A program made the position numbers and the translations under genes. From Scalesia atractyloides (taxonomy: Eukaryota > Streptophyta > Magnoliopsida > Asterales > Asteraceae), in contig CAMTDV010000027.1 of assembly GCA_947069175.1 (NCBI GenBank), positions 42,855,369 to 42,919,368 of the forward strand: a DNA stretch of 64,000 nucleotides, written 5' to 3'. The notes beneath the pieces are model-generated. The model saw nothing but the letters and a program-made list of their open reading frames with translations. It did no database searches and was not told where the DNA came from. Each line of letters starts with the position of its first letter. Within the stretch, counting starts at the first letter, position 1. Below, one piece after another: positions 44,546 through 57,340 of this stretch.

Positions 44546-47500
44546 GAAATTTTTTGTCATTCTAATCAGTTTTTCGATAGTGTGTTTCTAAAACTTTTAC
44601 AGAAAAATGAAAGAGGAGTTTTACAACGCATTGCTGCTTCAGCGGTCACAACTACTGCAGCTCAAAATATGAACCTCGAGAATGAGATGGGTACGATGAC
44701 GAAGCCACCAAAGTTGATGAACCTTGAAGACTTTGACAGTTGGAGTGAACGTTTTATGAATTGGGTTCAAGCAAATCATTTTATCTGCTGGTTTGCCATC
44801 GAAGCAAAATATCAAGCTCCGGTCGGAGAAAACGGTCTGGAAAAAACGTTAGCACAACTTTCAGATTTTGAAAGAGAGAAGTTCATAAACGAGAAAAAGA
44901 TGATGAACATCTTACAACAAGACATCAAGGAAGACATATTGGCGCTATTACAACACGATGATGACACACAATCGTTATGGGATGCTCTTCAATTGAAATT
45001 CCAAGGAAGCGCACAGTTGCGAAAAGGAAGCGAGCGTTGTTAAGTAAAGAATTTGATATCTTTACTTTGATAAAGGGAGAGACAGTGAAACAACTGATTG
45101 AAAGATACTGTCACTTGGTTGTGCAAATGAAGCGTATGGGAATCGTAAAGACAAATGAAGAATTAGTCGATAAACTGGCGGATTCCTTACCACAAGGAGA
45201 ATGGTCCACCTACTTGACTATTCTGAAGAATGGCACCGAATATGGTAATTTCTCATTACCAAGATTCAGTGAGAGATTGGAGGGACACAAAATCGAAATG
45301 CAGAAAATGGCGAAAAATAAAGGTGCCCAAATGCAACAAGACGTAAATATGTATTGCAAAGATAGTTCAGCCGCTCAGATACAGTCTCCAAAAATCCAAA
45401 CTGCCTTCAACGCTTACAACACACCAAGTCCACCGTCGAGTCAACACAGTGATTTTCAATCCTTTACTACGGTCAATCCGAACACGCCTCCAGGCCCACA
45501 GTCATCACATGGTTCGAGCAATCCCTAAATCAACCAGAACAATCAATCTCATCCTACTCAAAGAGTTTTATAGTGCAATATCGCTGGTGATTTCCAAAAT
45601 GCTCCAAACTTTGACAAGAAGAACGCCAAGCAACATATGTCATTATTAGCTTCAGTACTCGAGTCACACGACAGTTTAGTCGCAAGAAAAATTGGAAACT
45701 CAGAGATGAAAAGAGAGGATTATGATCAGATTGATCTAGTCGAGATGGAGTTGATCTTCATCAAATGGTGTATGGCTTCTATTGTCAGACGAGCGCAACG
45801 ATTTATGGAGATCATCGGTAAAGAGAATTTGGGTTGATTAGATGGGAAACTTGGCTTCGACAAGTCCAAAGTTACATGTTTCAAGTGTCCAGAGAAGGGA
45901 CATTTTAAACGCGAATGTCCGAATAGAGAAGTTCAGGGCAATCAGAACCCGTTTGCTGACGACTACTACAAGAAAGCCATTTATCACCGTCCTCAACCAA
46001 AAACAAGAATGGTGCAAATCGAAGATGGACCATCAAACTCCAAAGACAAAGCTCTTGTCGTACCCAGGAGGATGAAGGCTTTAACTGGAACAAGTACATC
46101 TCCAAGAATGAGAGTTTGGCATTAGTCGAAGAAATAATCGAAGAACCTGAAGAATATTTAGAGGCATCTTTTGACGAGGCTCCCGAAGAATACTATCACA
46201 CATCGTCAAAAGAAGAGGAATTGTTAAATAGTGCTTTTAATCATCTCTTGCCTAATGATATTTTCAAAACTTCTTTTGCAGGTTATTTTGAGCCAAGCCA
46301 TCGATCATCTTGTGAAGAAAAGAAGAAGCCGGAACTTGAAGCAAAGAAAGTTGATGAGGCTTTGGAAAAACCGACTGACGAGACCAACAAAGCTTGTATG
46401 GCAAATGTGAATGAGGTAAATGTGTCGGAAAGTGAGTCTGTGATAGAAAAACAATGTTTAAAATGCAACGAGCCATGCAGTGAATACGCTGTAAAAGACA
46501 CACGATACGATGAGCTCAAATGTTTAACAAATATGTCATGTGACTATAATCAACAAAAGAAGCTTATGACAAATTAAGCAAATATGTTAAACAATATGAA
46601 AAGGTGCTCAGAGAAAATGACGAAACACTTTCAATGCTTAAAGCGACTGTAATGGACAAACAGATGGCCATTAACATTCATTTAAATACAATCGCTGAGC
46701 TAAAAAGTGAACTTGAGAAAGTAAAAATAGAAACTGAATGGGTTAACAAATTGTTATCAGTTATTCTACAAGTTCATATGTCATTGATCATATTCTTCCA
46801 AAGATCGAAAGCACAGAAGAAACTAAAAATGATCAAACTAAAGGTGCAAGTTATGATCGTGTTCCACCACGCATTTGGAATAGCTATGCTACTAAAAAGC
46901 CATTAGGGTGGAAAAGGCACTTAATTTAACATTGAAAACTGAAAAATCAAACGAGCTGGTTGCGAACATTGATATAACTTACACCAAACCAGAAAACGAA
47001 TTTGAGTCTAATGTGGTTAAAACCGTGGTTGAAAGTGTTTTGAAGAGTGAGTCTAAGAAATCTAAATCAGATGTTGAATCATTAAAAAATAGTTTAAACA
47101 CTGATCCAAACGTCATCGTTTACAAATTGCTTGGATCTGATAAACTATATTCTGATGAAGATTTTCCAATCCAGAATGTCAATCTGGATCATGTTGAAAA
47201 GTTGTTCAAGCTTGTTGAGGTGAAATTCTGATTTAGAAAAACACGATGCATCATTTTACTCTAAATCAAAATGTGTTAACAAACCTTACCATCAAAGAAA
47301 CAGAGATTATCCTGAAAGCAGCAGGGTTGGGTTGGGTTTTCAAAAGAAAAGAACAAACAACAAGTTTCAAAAGTTGAACTTTACAAAGAAAGTTAACTTT
47401 GTTTTGGGAACAACTACAGAGAAAGAAAAAGAGATCATTGGTACACAATCCAATGATCAGTTCAAGAAAGAAAAAGAGAGTAGAAAACAAGTTTTGGATT

Positions 47501-47810
47501 CCTCTGTTCAAAAGGACATTAGGACTTGTTACAAGTGTAAAAATGTTGGGCATATTGCACAACATTGCTCTCAAAGAAAGCCAAAACCTGTTTCTAACTT
47601 CATCAGATCTACAAAAGATGTGAAACAAAAGGCACCCATGGTTGTACCAAAACATATCTTGAAAAGAAACATTGAATTCAACAAAAATGTTAAATCAATG
47701 ATTCGATTTAATTCTAAACTTGAAATGGGTGAAACATCCACTAAGAATCGTCAAATGGATTCAAAGTTTTATTCAAAAAGGGGCAATTTGAAAACATAAA
47801 CTTGGGTTGC
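44507..47810 (+). pseudogene. Copia gag, two zinc knuckles, broken
   Basis: The recognisable gag begins around MGTMTKPPKLMNLEDFDSW (44687), continues with WDALQLKFQG, shifts frame near 44990-45040 (LLSKEFDIFTLIKGETVKQL), then ERLEGHKIEMQKMAKN and a P/S/Q-rich stretch. A stop separates the SLLASVLESHDSLVARKIGN and MELIFIKWCMASIVRRAQRF segment from the first zinc knuckle CFKCPEKGHFKREC (45877-45918). Acidic and coiled-coil segments follow (46116-46577, 46604-46906, 46908-47231), then a second knuckle CYKCKNVGHIAQHC (47526-47568). The long spacer between the knuckles parallels the minus-strand copia at 17111-19827. Upstream in-frame codons from 44507 are leader sequence, not gag. Not translatable as one chain. 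Confidence 0.82.
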
Positions 47811-47972
47811 AAAAATAAAACCATCTAAAGTAGATCTGAAACCATCTGTTCCAACCAAAACAGAGCCTAAACAGAATGTCAAAAACAAAGTTGGTCCGAA
47901 ATTTGATATTCTAAACCCACCCAAGACCAAGCAGGCTTGGGTTTCTTTGTTTAAATAGTTTCTTCCTCATGT

Positions 47973-48215
47973 GTGCAAGGGCTCCCGAGATTGATCATGT
48001 CAAAATGGATTATGGATAGTGGAGCTTCACGACACATGACTGGGATGCTTGCGTTGTTGCACGACGTCAAAACTATCCGAGGAGGTTACGTAGGTTTTGC
48101 TGGAACTCAAGGTGGAAGAATCGTCGGAGAAGATATTCTTACGAATGGAGTGGTTTTGTTTGACAAAGTGAACTACATTGCAGAGCTAAAGAACAATCTT
48201 CTGATTATTTCGTAA
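47973..48215 (+). pseudogene. Copia aspartic protease
   Basis: WIMDSGASRHMTG carries the active-site DSGA at the start, followed by GGYVGFAGTQGGRIVGEDIL and a C-terminal ELKNNLLIIS, close to the full length expected for a copia protease. A stop after LIIS (the family continues with SQ) separates it from integrase. It would cut the gag-pol polyprotein. Confidence 0.85.
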
Positions 48216-48216
48216 T

Positions 48217-49500
48217 TTGTGACAAAAAGTTCACAACACACTTCAACTACAAAGAATGCTTGATTCTAAAGTCGGGATTCAAGATTCCTGAGGAATGGAT
48301 TCTTATGCGTGCTCCAAGAGAAATGATCTTTATGTCCTTGATATGAGTGTCGCATCTACAACATCTAAGAAGGTTCAGTGTTTTGTTTCTAAAGTGGCCG
48401 AGAAGGAGTCTATCTTATGGCATAGGAAGATGGGGCACATTCATTTGAGAAAGATGAATTATTTCGTGCACAACGACCTAGTGGAGGGTGTTAATCTGAA
48501 GAATTTTCAGTTATCTGATGATTGTCTGAGCTGTAAGAAATGGAAACAACATAAGAAATCACACCCAAGAAAGATTATAAATTCTATCAAGCGACCACTA
48601 GAGAGGCTTCATATGGATCTTTTCAGGCTAGTAAATGTCAAAAGCATTTCTGGAGATCAATATTGCCTGGTCGTTACAGATGATTTCTCAAGATTCTCAT
48701 GGGTTTTCTTTCTAGAGAGCAAAGATGAAACATTTGAAAGTCTAATGATTCTCTTTAGAAAGCTTGAAAACCTATGTCGCTTACCTATCAAAAGAATCTA
48801 CAGTGACAATGGTATTGAGTTCAAGAACAAAAGGATCTTCGAATTCTTCAATGTAAGGGGATTCTTCATGAATTCAGCGCTCCCTATACTCCACAACAAA
48901 ATGGAGTAGCTAAACATAAGAATCGCACTCTGATCGAGACTGCGAGAACCATGCTCACTGATTCAAAACTGCCAATTAGTTTCTGGAGCGAAGCAGTCGT
49001 ATCAGCGTGTTACACTCTCAATCGTGTGTTAATAGTCAAGCCTTACAACAAGACCTGTTTTGAGTTGCTAAACCAACGGAAGCCTAACTTTGTGTTCCTG
49101 GAGCCTTTTGGATCACCGTGTGCAGTTTTGGACCTGGATGGTAAATTTGGAGCAAAATCCTTGGAAGGATTTTTCGTCAGTTATGCTACTCCACAAAAGC
49201 GTGTCTTCTTGCTGAGTCTGAACCAGGTTATTCTTGCACAACATGTTGATGGTCAGCGCTATACTACGCCAACGCAGAAACCTGGGGATCCATGGCTGTT
49301 TAACTATGAAGGTTTGTGGAATTTATTTGACCTACTAGACGTGCCATCTGAAGAAGAACTTGTTAAGCTCTTTCAGCAGCATCAAATCTTTAATCAAGAG
49401 CAAGTTTCTAGACCGTTGGTGATTTCCCCGTCACTTCCTGTCAACACTTCTGATATTAGGTCCGAGCACTACTCTTCAAGAATCTATATCTGTACCAATC
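48217..49500 (+). pseudogene. Copia integrase, catalytic glutamate changed
   Basis: GAG-pre-integrase zinc finger (ILWHRKMGHIHLRKMN ... CLSCKKWKQHKK), then core LHMDLFRLVNVKSIS (first D) and IYSDNGIEFKNK (second D). A frameshift near 48860-48900 follows. The third catalytic segment reads QNGVAKHKNRTLIE where the family has AERKNRT, so the glutamate is lysine. The C-terminal region (SKLPISFWSEAVVSACYTLN, LLNQRKPNFVFLEPFGSPC) runs to about 49510, followed by a linker with S/E/D-rich sequence (49501-49740). Inactive on two counts. Confidence 0.88.
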
Positions 49501-51467
49501 TTGAACACTGCTGAATCATCTGCCCAACAACCGCCTAATGTCGACTCTGATCGTGAACCGACTTTTGATGATGGAGGATCTAGTTCCGATGAAGGATCTA
49601 CGCACATTGAAAGCTTTTTGAATGCTCAAGCTGATGAATCAAATGTCAGAAATGAAGCTACATCTTCTGCACCAATTGTTGATGAAGTGATCACGAATTT
49701 GCAAACTCAAGTGGATATTCCGAGGGAAATAATGCCGAGGACACTTTTTTTCATCCATTGGAGAATATCATCGGCAGCTTACAAACTGGAGTACAAACTC
49801 GCAATCTGATTAACAAGGATCTAAGTTGGTTTATACCCGTATTGCTCCATTGCAAACCAGACTTTCTTATAGTTGTTTTGTTTCGCAGGTAGAACCCGGA
49901 AACTGGAAAGATGTGTTAAAAGAATAAATTTGGGTGGAGGCAATGCAGGAGGAATTGCTTCATTCCAGAAGCTAGGAGTCTGGAAGCTTGTTGACCTACT
50001 AGATCATCACAAAAAGATAAACACTAGATGGGTCTTCAAGTGCAAGCACGATGACAGAGGGATAGTTGTCAGAAACAAAGCTCTACTCGTGGTATAGGGT
50101 TTTCATCAGCAAGAATGGATAGATTACACTGAAGTCTATGCCCCAGTCGCTCGTCTCGAAGTTATCCGCATATTCTTGGCCTTTGCTTCTTGGAAAGGTT
50201 TCAAGGTGTACCAGAGGGATGTCAAATCTGCTTTCCTGTACGGAAAAGTCAAAGAGGAAGTGTATGTCGGTCAACCACCAGGGTTTGTCGATCCTATACA
50301 CAAGGATAAAGTCTATCTTCTGAACAAAGTCTTATATGGTCTACATCAAGCCCCGAGAGCTTGGTATGAAATGCTTTCACGACATCTTCTAGACAAAGGT
50401 TTCCTTAGAGGAACTGTAGATTCTACCCTCTTTACCAAGGAAGTGGATGGACATCTGATTATGGTGCAAATATATATGTGGATGATATCATCTTTGGATC
50501 GACAAATGATAAGATGTGCAAAGACTTCGAATAAGTCATCAAGCAAAAATTCGAAATGAGTGCAATGGGGGAGATGAAGTTCTTTTTAGGACTTCAGGTT
50601 GATCAATTGCCTGATGGTATCTTCATCCAGCAGCCGAAGTATGTTCATGACATATTAGTGAAATTTGATATGTCAGGAACTAAACCAACATCTACCCCAT
50701 TAGCACCAAATCACGGAATTTTTCCAGACGTTCATGGAGTCAAAGTTGATGAAACATTATATCGCTCCATGATCGGATCCTTGACCTATCTAACAGCTTC
50801 CCGACCTGATATCATGTATCCTACATGCATGTGCGCCCGTTTTTAGTCCAGTCCAAGAGATTTGAACATGCTAGCCGTCAAACGTATCATGTGATATTTG
50901 AAAGGATGTCTAAGCATCGGCTTGTGGTATCCTCGTCATGACAACTTCAATCTTGCGGGTTACTCGGATTCTGATTTCGGTTGCTACAAACTTAATGCCA
51001 AATCTACGACGGCTGGTTGCCAGTTCTTCGGAACTCGTTTGGTAACGTGGCAATGCAAGAAACAGACCGCGGTCGCTCTCTCTACGTGTGAAGCTAAATA
51101 CGTTTCAGCATCCAATTATTGTTCCCAAATACTCTGGATACAACAGTAGATGAGAGACTTCGGACTACAATTTCTTGGCACGTCCATATATGTAGATAAG
51201 CAGACTGCTTTTGATATCACTAAGAACTCATGTCAACACTCACGCACTAAACATATTGAAATTCGACACCACTTTATCCGTGACTGCTACGAGAAAAAGT
51301 TGGTTAGAATTGAAAAAATCCAAACTGATGACCAAAAAGCAGATTTTTACACCAAAGCATTTGATTGTTCAAGATTTAAAAATCTTTTAAAATTAGATCA
51401 TTTAAGGAATCTGACATCAGGGGATAATCATGAGGTTGAATTTGAGGATGACGAGGACTTGACGTGA
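49501..51467 (+). pseudogene. Copia reverse transcriptase and RNase H
   Basis: After the acidic linker and a damaged LENIIGSLQTGVQTR segment, RT begins at FQKLGVWKLVDLLDHHKKIN, with a stop after ALLVV (50095-50097). The chain continues with YAPVARLEVIRIFLAFASWK, VYQRDVKSAFLYGKVKEEVY and LNKVLYGLHQAPRAWYEML. The catalytic YVDD is encoded at 50475-50486 after a one-base shift. RNase H shows SRPDIMYPTCMCARF, CLSIGLWYPRHDNFN, STTAGCQFFGTRLVTWQCKK, ALSTCEAKYVSASN and TKHIEIRHHFIRDCYEKKL, ending with FKNLLKLDHLRNL and an acidic tail at 51467. Stops at about 50846, 50894 and 51147 break it. Domain content is complete. Confidence 0.9.
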
Positions 51468-51534
51468 TTCTCATTGATATGACATGTTTTCTCTTAATAT
51501 TTATTTAAAAATCCAAAAATATGTTTTTGATTTT

Positions 51535-51546
51535 AGGGGGAGAAAG
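51535..51546 (+). promoter_or_regulatory. Internal polypurine tract
   Basis: AGGGGGAGAAAG, 68 bp after pol and far upstream of where the 3' LTR should be. It may be a second plus-strand priming site; this is inferred from sequence only. Confidence 0.5.
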
Positions 51547-53474
51547 TTTGGGAAAATACAAAAACATTATAAAAGTCAAAAAGGGTTTTTGTGAACAAGA
51601 GAGATCATATTACATCAATATGATAGTCACAGTATGCTAAAGATATGGAATGCTTAAACAAGTACTTAAATAGATCTTACTGAGGATGTGTCAATAGGCT
51701 TCACTTGTTCAGTAAAGTGTCTTCAAGATATAAATCTAAAAGAAAAACTGAGTATCTTGTGGGTTAACATCTCTCGGATATATGGACTTAGTACTCTGAA
51801 ATTTCGTTTGAGAGAATGCCAGATTCTGCGATACTAGGTCTTTATATTTAATCGATATCTGGTGTATTATATGAGTTCTTCTGATTTTGCGTCAGCAATG
51901 GCCTAGAGCTTGTATAATACTTTACGCATTATTCGCCTACAAAAGTTGCACAAAAAATGAGTATGTCATAAATATTTACGACATCTGCAGTTCAAAAGAT
52001 TCCTTTATGGAACACCACCTAAAGACGAGTCTTCATCTCTTTGTCTGTATGGAAATACTAACCTGAGCTCTCAAAGTCTCGCAATTAACCCCATTTACAG
52101 ATATTAGTTAGATATATTCACCTGTTAAATGATATTCTAGGAATCTCGATGCGGGAGTATATTTTGAGATGGGAAAGTAACTTTACTTCATGTTCCTTAA
52201 TATTACTTAACATATCTTGAAACAGTTGAGAAACGTTTAGAAGTTTAAGAGGATAAGTATATTGGCAATCTAGGCAAATCTGTTTAAGAACTTAATAATA
52301 CTACCAAGATCAACGGTACTTGTGATTGACTTAAATACTTGATATGATCCTCTTAACACAAAACTCACAAAAATATGTATGTATATACATCTTTACTTGT
52401 TATTTCTTTTCAGAAAAATCACAAAAAAAGATTTTCAGCTTTTAGCAATTTATCTTAGATTTTAGTCTACCGATGAAGAAAATACCGATCGTCCAAGTCA
52501 AAGCGACGATTGCTGGAGGAAAGCTGAAGTTCAAGAAAAGAAAGGATTACCTGAACGTCAACAAAGTTCATTAATTTGAATCTTTACATTTTTGAATAAA
52601 TTTGTTTTGGTCAAATTTTGGTCAACCAAGGTCATTAACTTGGACTTGGTAGGCAAATCGGATAACCAGGGTCAGTAACTTGGACTTGGTTAACTGAGAG
52701 GGTTATTAAACAAATAATTTTTTTTTAAAAAGATAAAAAGTTAATCAAAGTGTTAGAACTGAATCGTACGAGTAACACTGACTTGTATGAGTGGCAGATG
52801 TCTTCATTCGCACGAGCCATCGCTCGTACGAATGAATGCTAAATAAGTATAAAAGGATGACTCATTCGCACAAGTCAGACTATTGACTCTGTGCGATTGA
52901 GAGCAAATTTTTGTGCGAACCAGTTCTTTACACTCTATTTTCTTGATCTATCGTTTGTATCTAGACGTTGGGGAGGTTGATTTGCACACCTCTCACAATG
53001 GGAAAGGTACTTATGCTCGTTTTAAGCTGTTATAATGCCAAAATTAGACCAAATGGACATAAAACGTAGATTTAGGTTAATTGGACTGGTAAAATATAAA
53101 ATTAAACTCAAAAATGTTAAAATCGGCTCTTTTAACCTATTAATCAACCTTCAATTTGTTAAAATCAACACGTTTTAAGTTCGGTTAACTAGGTGTTATT
53201 TTGTACGGTTTGCAATTTGTACGAATATTCATTCGTATTAGCAAGGATTTCAAAAGTTTGTTTATCACATTCACTCGTACGAGTGAGTATTCGTACAAGT
53301 AGGTCCTTTAATGTTAAATCTTGATGACTCGTACAAGCATCATTCGTACGAGGAAGTTTAGTACAAAACCGTTGAAATTTGTAAAGTATAATTTTCATCT
53401 GTACGAAGTAGTGACTTGTACGAGTGAGGTTTTGACTTAGTTTTAGTAGTTGTCATAATCTATGACTCGTACGA
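51547..53474 (+). other. Non-coding region between pol and accessory ORF, with CTCGTACGAG field
   Basis: No gene seen. From about 52764 to 53480 it carries many YTCGTACGAR words in both forms, with an exact CTCGTACGAG at 53274-53283. At 52615-52700 there is a short direct repeat of TCAGTAACTTGGACTTGGT-like sequence. Confidence 0.65.
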
Positions 53475-55687
53475 ATGGTTACCCGTACGAATGGCTCAAA
53501 GTTGAAATCTCTTGAAAAAGTTTCTAAGTGTTTGAAATGTCTATGCTTGCAGGTCAAGAAATCTTCATTTTCACCGTTCCATAATATCTGCTGTCTTCTG
53601 GATGATAGTATTCCAGAAATCGCTGCTTATAGAGAAGTGTTGGATTTTCTGAGCAGACTTCCTATCACGAAAGCTCTCACAGATCACCACACAACATATA
53701 GATCTCACGTCGAGTAATTCTGGAATGCTGCTGAGTTCGACGAAGATGAGAATGCGATTTTGTCAGCAGTTCGGATCAACAACGAAGATGTTCAAGTAAA
53801 GATTACCGAAGAGCTTATCAGAACTGTGCTAGAGTTATGCCGGTTTCGTAAATGCAGCTCCATTCAAGAAGGCTAACCTCAGCGCTCCATTCAGATATAT
53901 AGCTCACTGTATTATTCATGCTCTTAGCCACCAAAGGGGTGGATTTGATGATTTAGTTGATTATAAGATGTGCATGATCACTGCTCTTGTTCTGAACCTA
54001 CTGTACAACTTCTCAAGAGTGATTTTTTTCTCAAATGGTCCAAAACACGCAGGGTGAGAAGTTCTTGAAGTATCCACGTTTTATCCAAATGTTGCTTGAC
54101 CATTTGCATCCCAACTTGAAGAAAAAGAAGGATGATGTGCTGAAGTTGGAGCATATGGATGTTTCAACATTGAAGAAAATGAACTTGCATCTCAAGACCT
54201 TCCCTAACGCAAAGCCAGTTTTGGAGCGATTATTGATAAAGATTATGTGGCTCCATCACAAGGGAAGTGGAGAAAAGACGATAACGGAGACGAGGATGAA
54301 GCTTGAAGCGCTATATGGTTTTATCGCTAAGAGAAGCGCGTAGTTTGTGAAAGAAGAGAAAATGGGGGGTAAGGGGACAAAATGAAAACAAACATCCACA
54401 TCTTCCTCCACTGCCCCTCAGAAGAAATAGAGAGCGTCTGAGAGTTCAAGATTGATTGATGAGTCACAGCCATAACAGAACATTGAAACTATGGCTGTTG
54501 AAATCAAAAAATAAGCTTTTGGAGTTCATGAAGGAGAGGTTGAAGAAGCGTCATCTTCTAGTACTGATATAGAAGATAGAATTGTTGGTGAGAAGGAAAG
54601 GGCTAGGGAACGTGAGATGGAACATCTGGCAGAGCTTAAACTTAAAGCCGAAGAGAAGAAAAGAAAAGCGACATGAGAGGATGACACAATATATGTACCT
54701 TTGAATTCAGATAGCGATACTCCTGTATGAAAAATGCTGAAGAAATCTTATCGACGACTTAAAAGACCAGCAGTTAGAAGTTTGGATTCTCCAATAGACA
54801 AATCCAAGAGAAAAGTACAAAAGAAGACTATGGTAGAAGAGAATGTTCAGCTAACTCAACAGATACCACCATCACCGGCTCGTAAGCCAACACCACAGCC
54901 ACCACTATCTCCACCATGACAGCAAACACCACAACCACCACTGCAACCGACACCACAACCCTCGCAATCCCAAGCCCATTTTGATTTTGATTTTGATTTC
55001 GGTGACATACCTGGGGGGAGGATTTCTCTGCTGACATGTTTAACGATACACATGTTGAAGAATTAGAGTAACAAGTTATGTTAAACAATGTCAGAATTGT
55101 TGAACTTTAGGAACAAATCAATAGGCTAAATAAAGAAAAACAGCAGTTAGAAGCTATTGTGATGAGTATAGTATCTGAAAACGAGCGTTTGAGAAAAAGA
55201 ATGGCCGAATATGACAAAGAGCGTCTCAGGAACCAGCGAAGAATGAGTCTATTCGAGAAGATACTTACAAAGAAGCTTGGTATAAACCTAGCTGCCGAAA
55301 CTGATGAAATTGAGAGAGCTGAAGCAAGAGAAAAGGTTGCAGAGCGGGAGCGGATTGCTAAATAATTATCTGATGCTCAAGGCAAAGGCAAAGCAAAGGT
55401 CAGTGAGGATCCTGTAACTATTACAACTGAGTAGAAGCTGAATCTATGCAGTAACTTCTGATATAGTTTTGTTTTCAATTTCGAAGAAGTTTGTATTGGT
55501 GGGTAAGCCTAAAGGTGTTGATATCTACACACCGAATCTTACAGCAAAGCATCGAGAATGGATAAACAAGAGAAAGATGGAGAAAGAGATAGAGGCTGAG
55601 ATTGATGAGTTTGTTGAAGAACCTAAGAAAGAAGCTGAAGACTTAGATGATTTTGATGATGTATTTTCTGACACGTCGGATGATAAT
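53475..55687 (+). pseudogene. SIRE-family accessory protein (N-terminal and coiled-coil part), function unknown
   Basis: The readable blocks are DSIPEIAAYREVLDFLSRLP, ITKALTDHHTTY, FWNAAEFDEDENAILSAVRI, and then in other frames LSAPFRYIAHCIIHALSHQR / GGFDDLVDYKMCMITALVLN and KFLKYPRFIQMLLDHLHPNL. A P/Q-rich stretch with a FDFDFD repeat (about 54880-55010) precedes the coiled coil IVSENERLRKRMAEYDKERL ... and FVLVGKPKGVDIYTPNLTAK. It then becomes acidic (DLDDFDDVFSDTSDD) and is cut at 55687. The coiled-coil part aligns with 38294-37900 on the minus strand. Frameshifts and stops are frequent. I recall similar ORFs from daisy-family genomes, without a function. Confidence 0.75.
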
Positions 55688-55869
55688 TGTAACATCCGTC
55701 AAAAACCGGGTTATCCAAACCCGCTTCGTTTATTAAACCGAATAATCAGTTATAAAATCCGTTGCGTATATATTGTTTATTTTAGTTTTAAACGATACGT
55801 AATTAATAAACATTTTAAAATTTAAAATTTATAAATGAAAATTTGTAATAAACAATGAATAAAAAAAAT

Positions 55870-55950
55870 ATAAGGAGACGCCGGGTTTCGAACCCGGGTC
55901 ACCCGCCTCCATCACATACACATAAACCGTTCGGCTGCCGAGCCTCATTC
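55870..55950 (-). repeat. tRNA-like module, minus strand, in LTR
   Basis: On minus, CCCGGGTTCGAAACCCGG is a perfect T-arm with loop, followed by CGTCTCC like an acceptor 3' strand. The B-box GTTCGAAAC is at 55885-55893 (minus). The 5' part (GGCTCGGCAGCCGAACGG) is only loosely D-arm-like. A second copy lies near 62042-62120. Confidence 0.65.
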
Positions 55951-56830
55951 GGTTTATTTTAGATCTATTAATATATGTATACGCATTTCAATTAAGAGAA
56001 GTCTCAAAAAGAAAGCCGCCCAAAAGATTCAGCAGTTACGAATTTAACAAAAAGGTGGAACGCGCATACAATCATCCGTTACCGAATCATGTATTAAGTC
56101 GATTTCAGTTATCAATTATACCATGAATCAAAGAAGATCAGTATTTTGAAACCGAAATCATTAAAGAAAAAAATGAATGAAGCCGAAAACATTTAAAGAG
56201 GAAACCGATTACAAATCATTCGATCTGCAAATACTGAAACGTCTCGAGCTTTCTGTTCAAACACTTTATTGCCGGAATTGCTTGGTAGTCACCAAAAAAT
56301 ATCACCGGAAAAACCGAAATCGTGGTGAATCACATCACCTGTAAATACAGGGCTAAACTCCTCAATCCAACCTGTTCAATCTCTCAAACTCTCTCTCAAC
56401 ACTCTCGCTAACCTCTCTGCAAGTCCCAATTCAGCAAGAAATACATCGCCGGAATTCTCTGCAAGTCGCCGAAAAACCGAACCCATTTCATCTCTGTTGC
56501 CTTACTTTATAAACAGGACATCTAGAGCTCATACCGAAGTCACCCACACTCACCTCAAACTTCCTGAAGATCCTCTGCCGCAAGTTACACTTCGCCGTAA
56601 TAACCTGCTGTCATCGGAATCTCGCCGGAGAAACAGGGGATCCCTGTTCGGTATATCTTTCACCTAATCCCTTTCATTTTTATTAACTCCATGTGTAGAT
56701 TATTTAAAATTTACTAAAGGAATTGATTTATGTATCGAAACAGTCGGGATTGGGAGTTCTGTGTTGTTTAACAAAGAAGATGAAGTTTAGATTGTATATA
56801 TATTTAATATAAATCGGGTTATATCTCGGG

Positions 56831-57245
56831 TTAGACACACAGTCCAGCGGTGGACTGTGTGCATTTGAAACATAGAGATACCGAGTTCAAGTCTGTCCTT
56901 GTTCCGATTCGTCACGATATTCAAACCTTTTTATAAAACCCAAATACGGAACCTTTCAGTTAGTATATAAGATTAATAAAAATAAGTGTTTTAACCAGGT
57001 TAGACACACAGTCCAGCGGTGGACTGTGTGCGATTATCAAGCATACGTCCCGAGTTCGAGTTCTGTTTGTGTTCCGATCCACTGAAATAATATACCCTTT
57101 TTATATAAAAGCCAAATCCTGAAACATGTAATAAGTGTATAAGTATAATAAAAACCGGAATAACAACCAAGTTAGACACACAGTCCAGTGGTGGACTGTG
57201 TGCAAAAACATTAAGCACGTCGCGGGTTCGAGTCCAGGTTTCCGC
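56831..57245 (+). repeat. Three tRNA-like modules, about 170-bp spacing, in LTR
   Basis: Each starts GTTAGACACACAGTCCAG and contains CAGTCCAGYGGTGGACTG (D-arm/A-box-like at 56840, 57009 and 57181), with a B-box-like site 35-36 bp further on: GTTCAAGTC (56885), GTTCGAGTT (57054), GTTCGAGTC (57226). The first and third fit the GWTCRANNC consensus exactly. Copies recur in the 3' LTR at about 63000-63420. Confidence 0.75.
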
Positions 57246-57340
57246 ACCGGTTCTGGCAATTATCAAGTTTTTAAATAAGGACAGAAATGAATTAATCTAA
57301 TTTGTATATATATATAATTAAAAACAGAAATATTTCGGGT

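Noticed and set aside
57000..57266. Minus-strand ORF (similar one at 63128-63433)
   Set aside because: Antisense reading of the repeated tRNA-like modules in the LTR; the repetition explains the apparent protein repeat.
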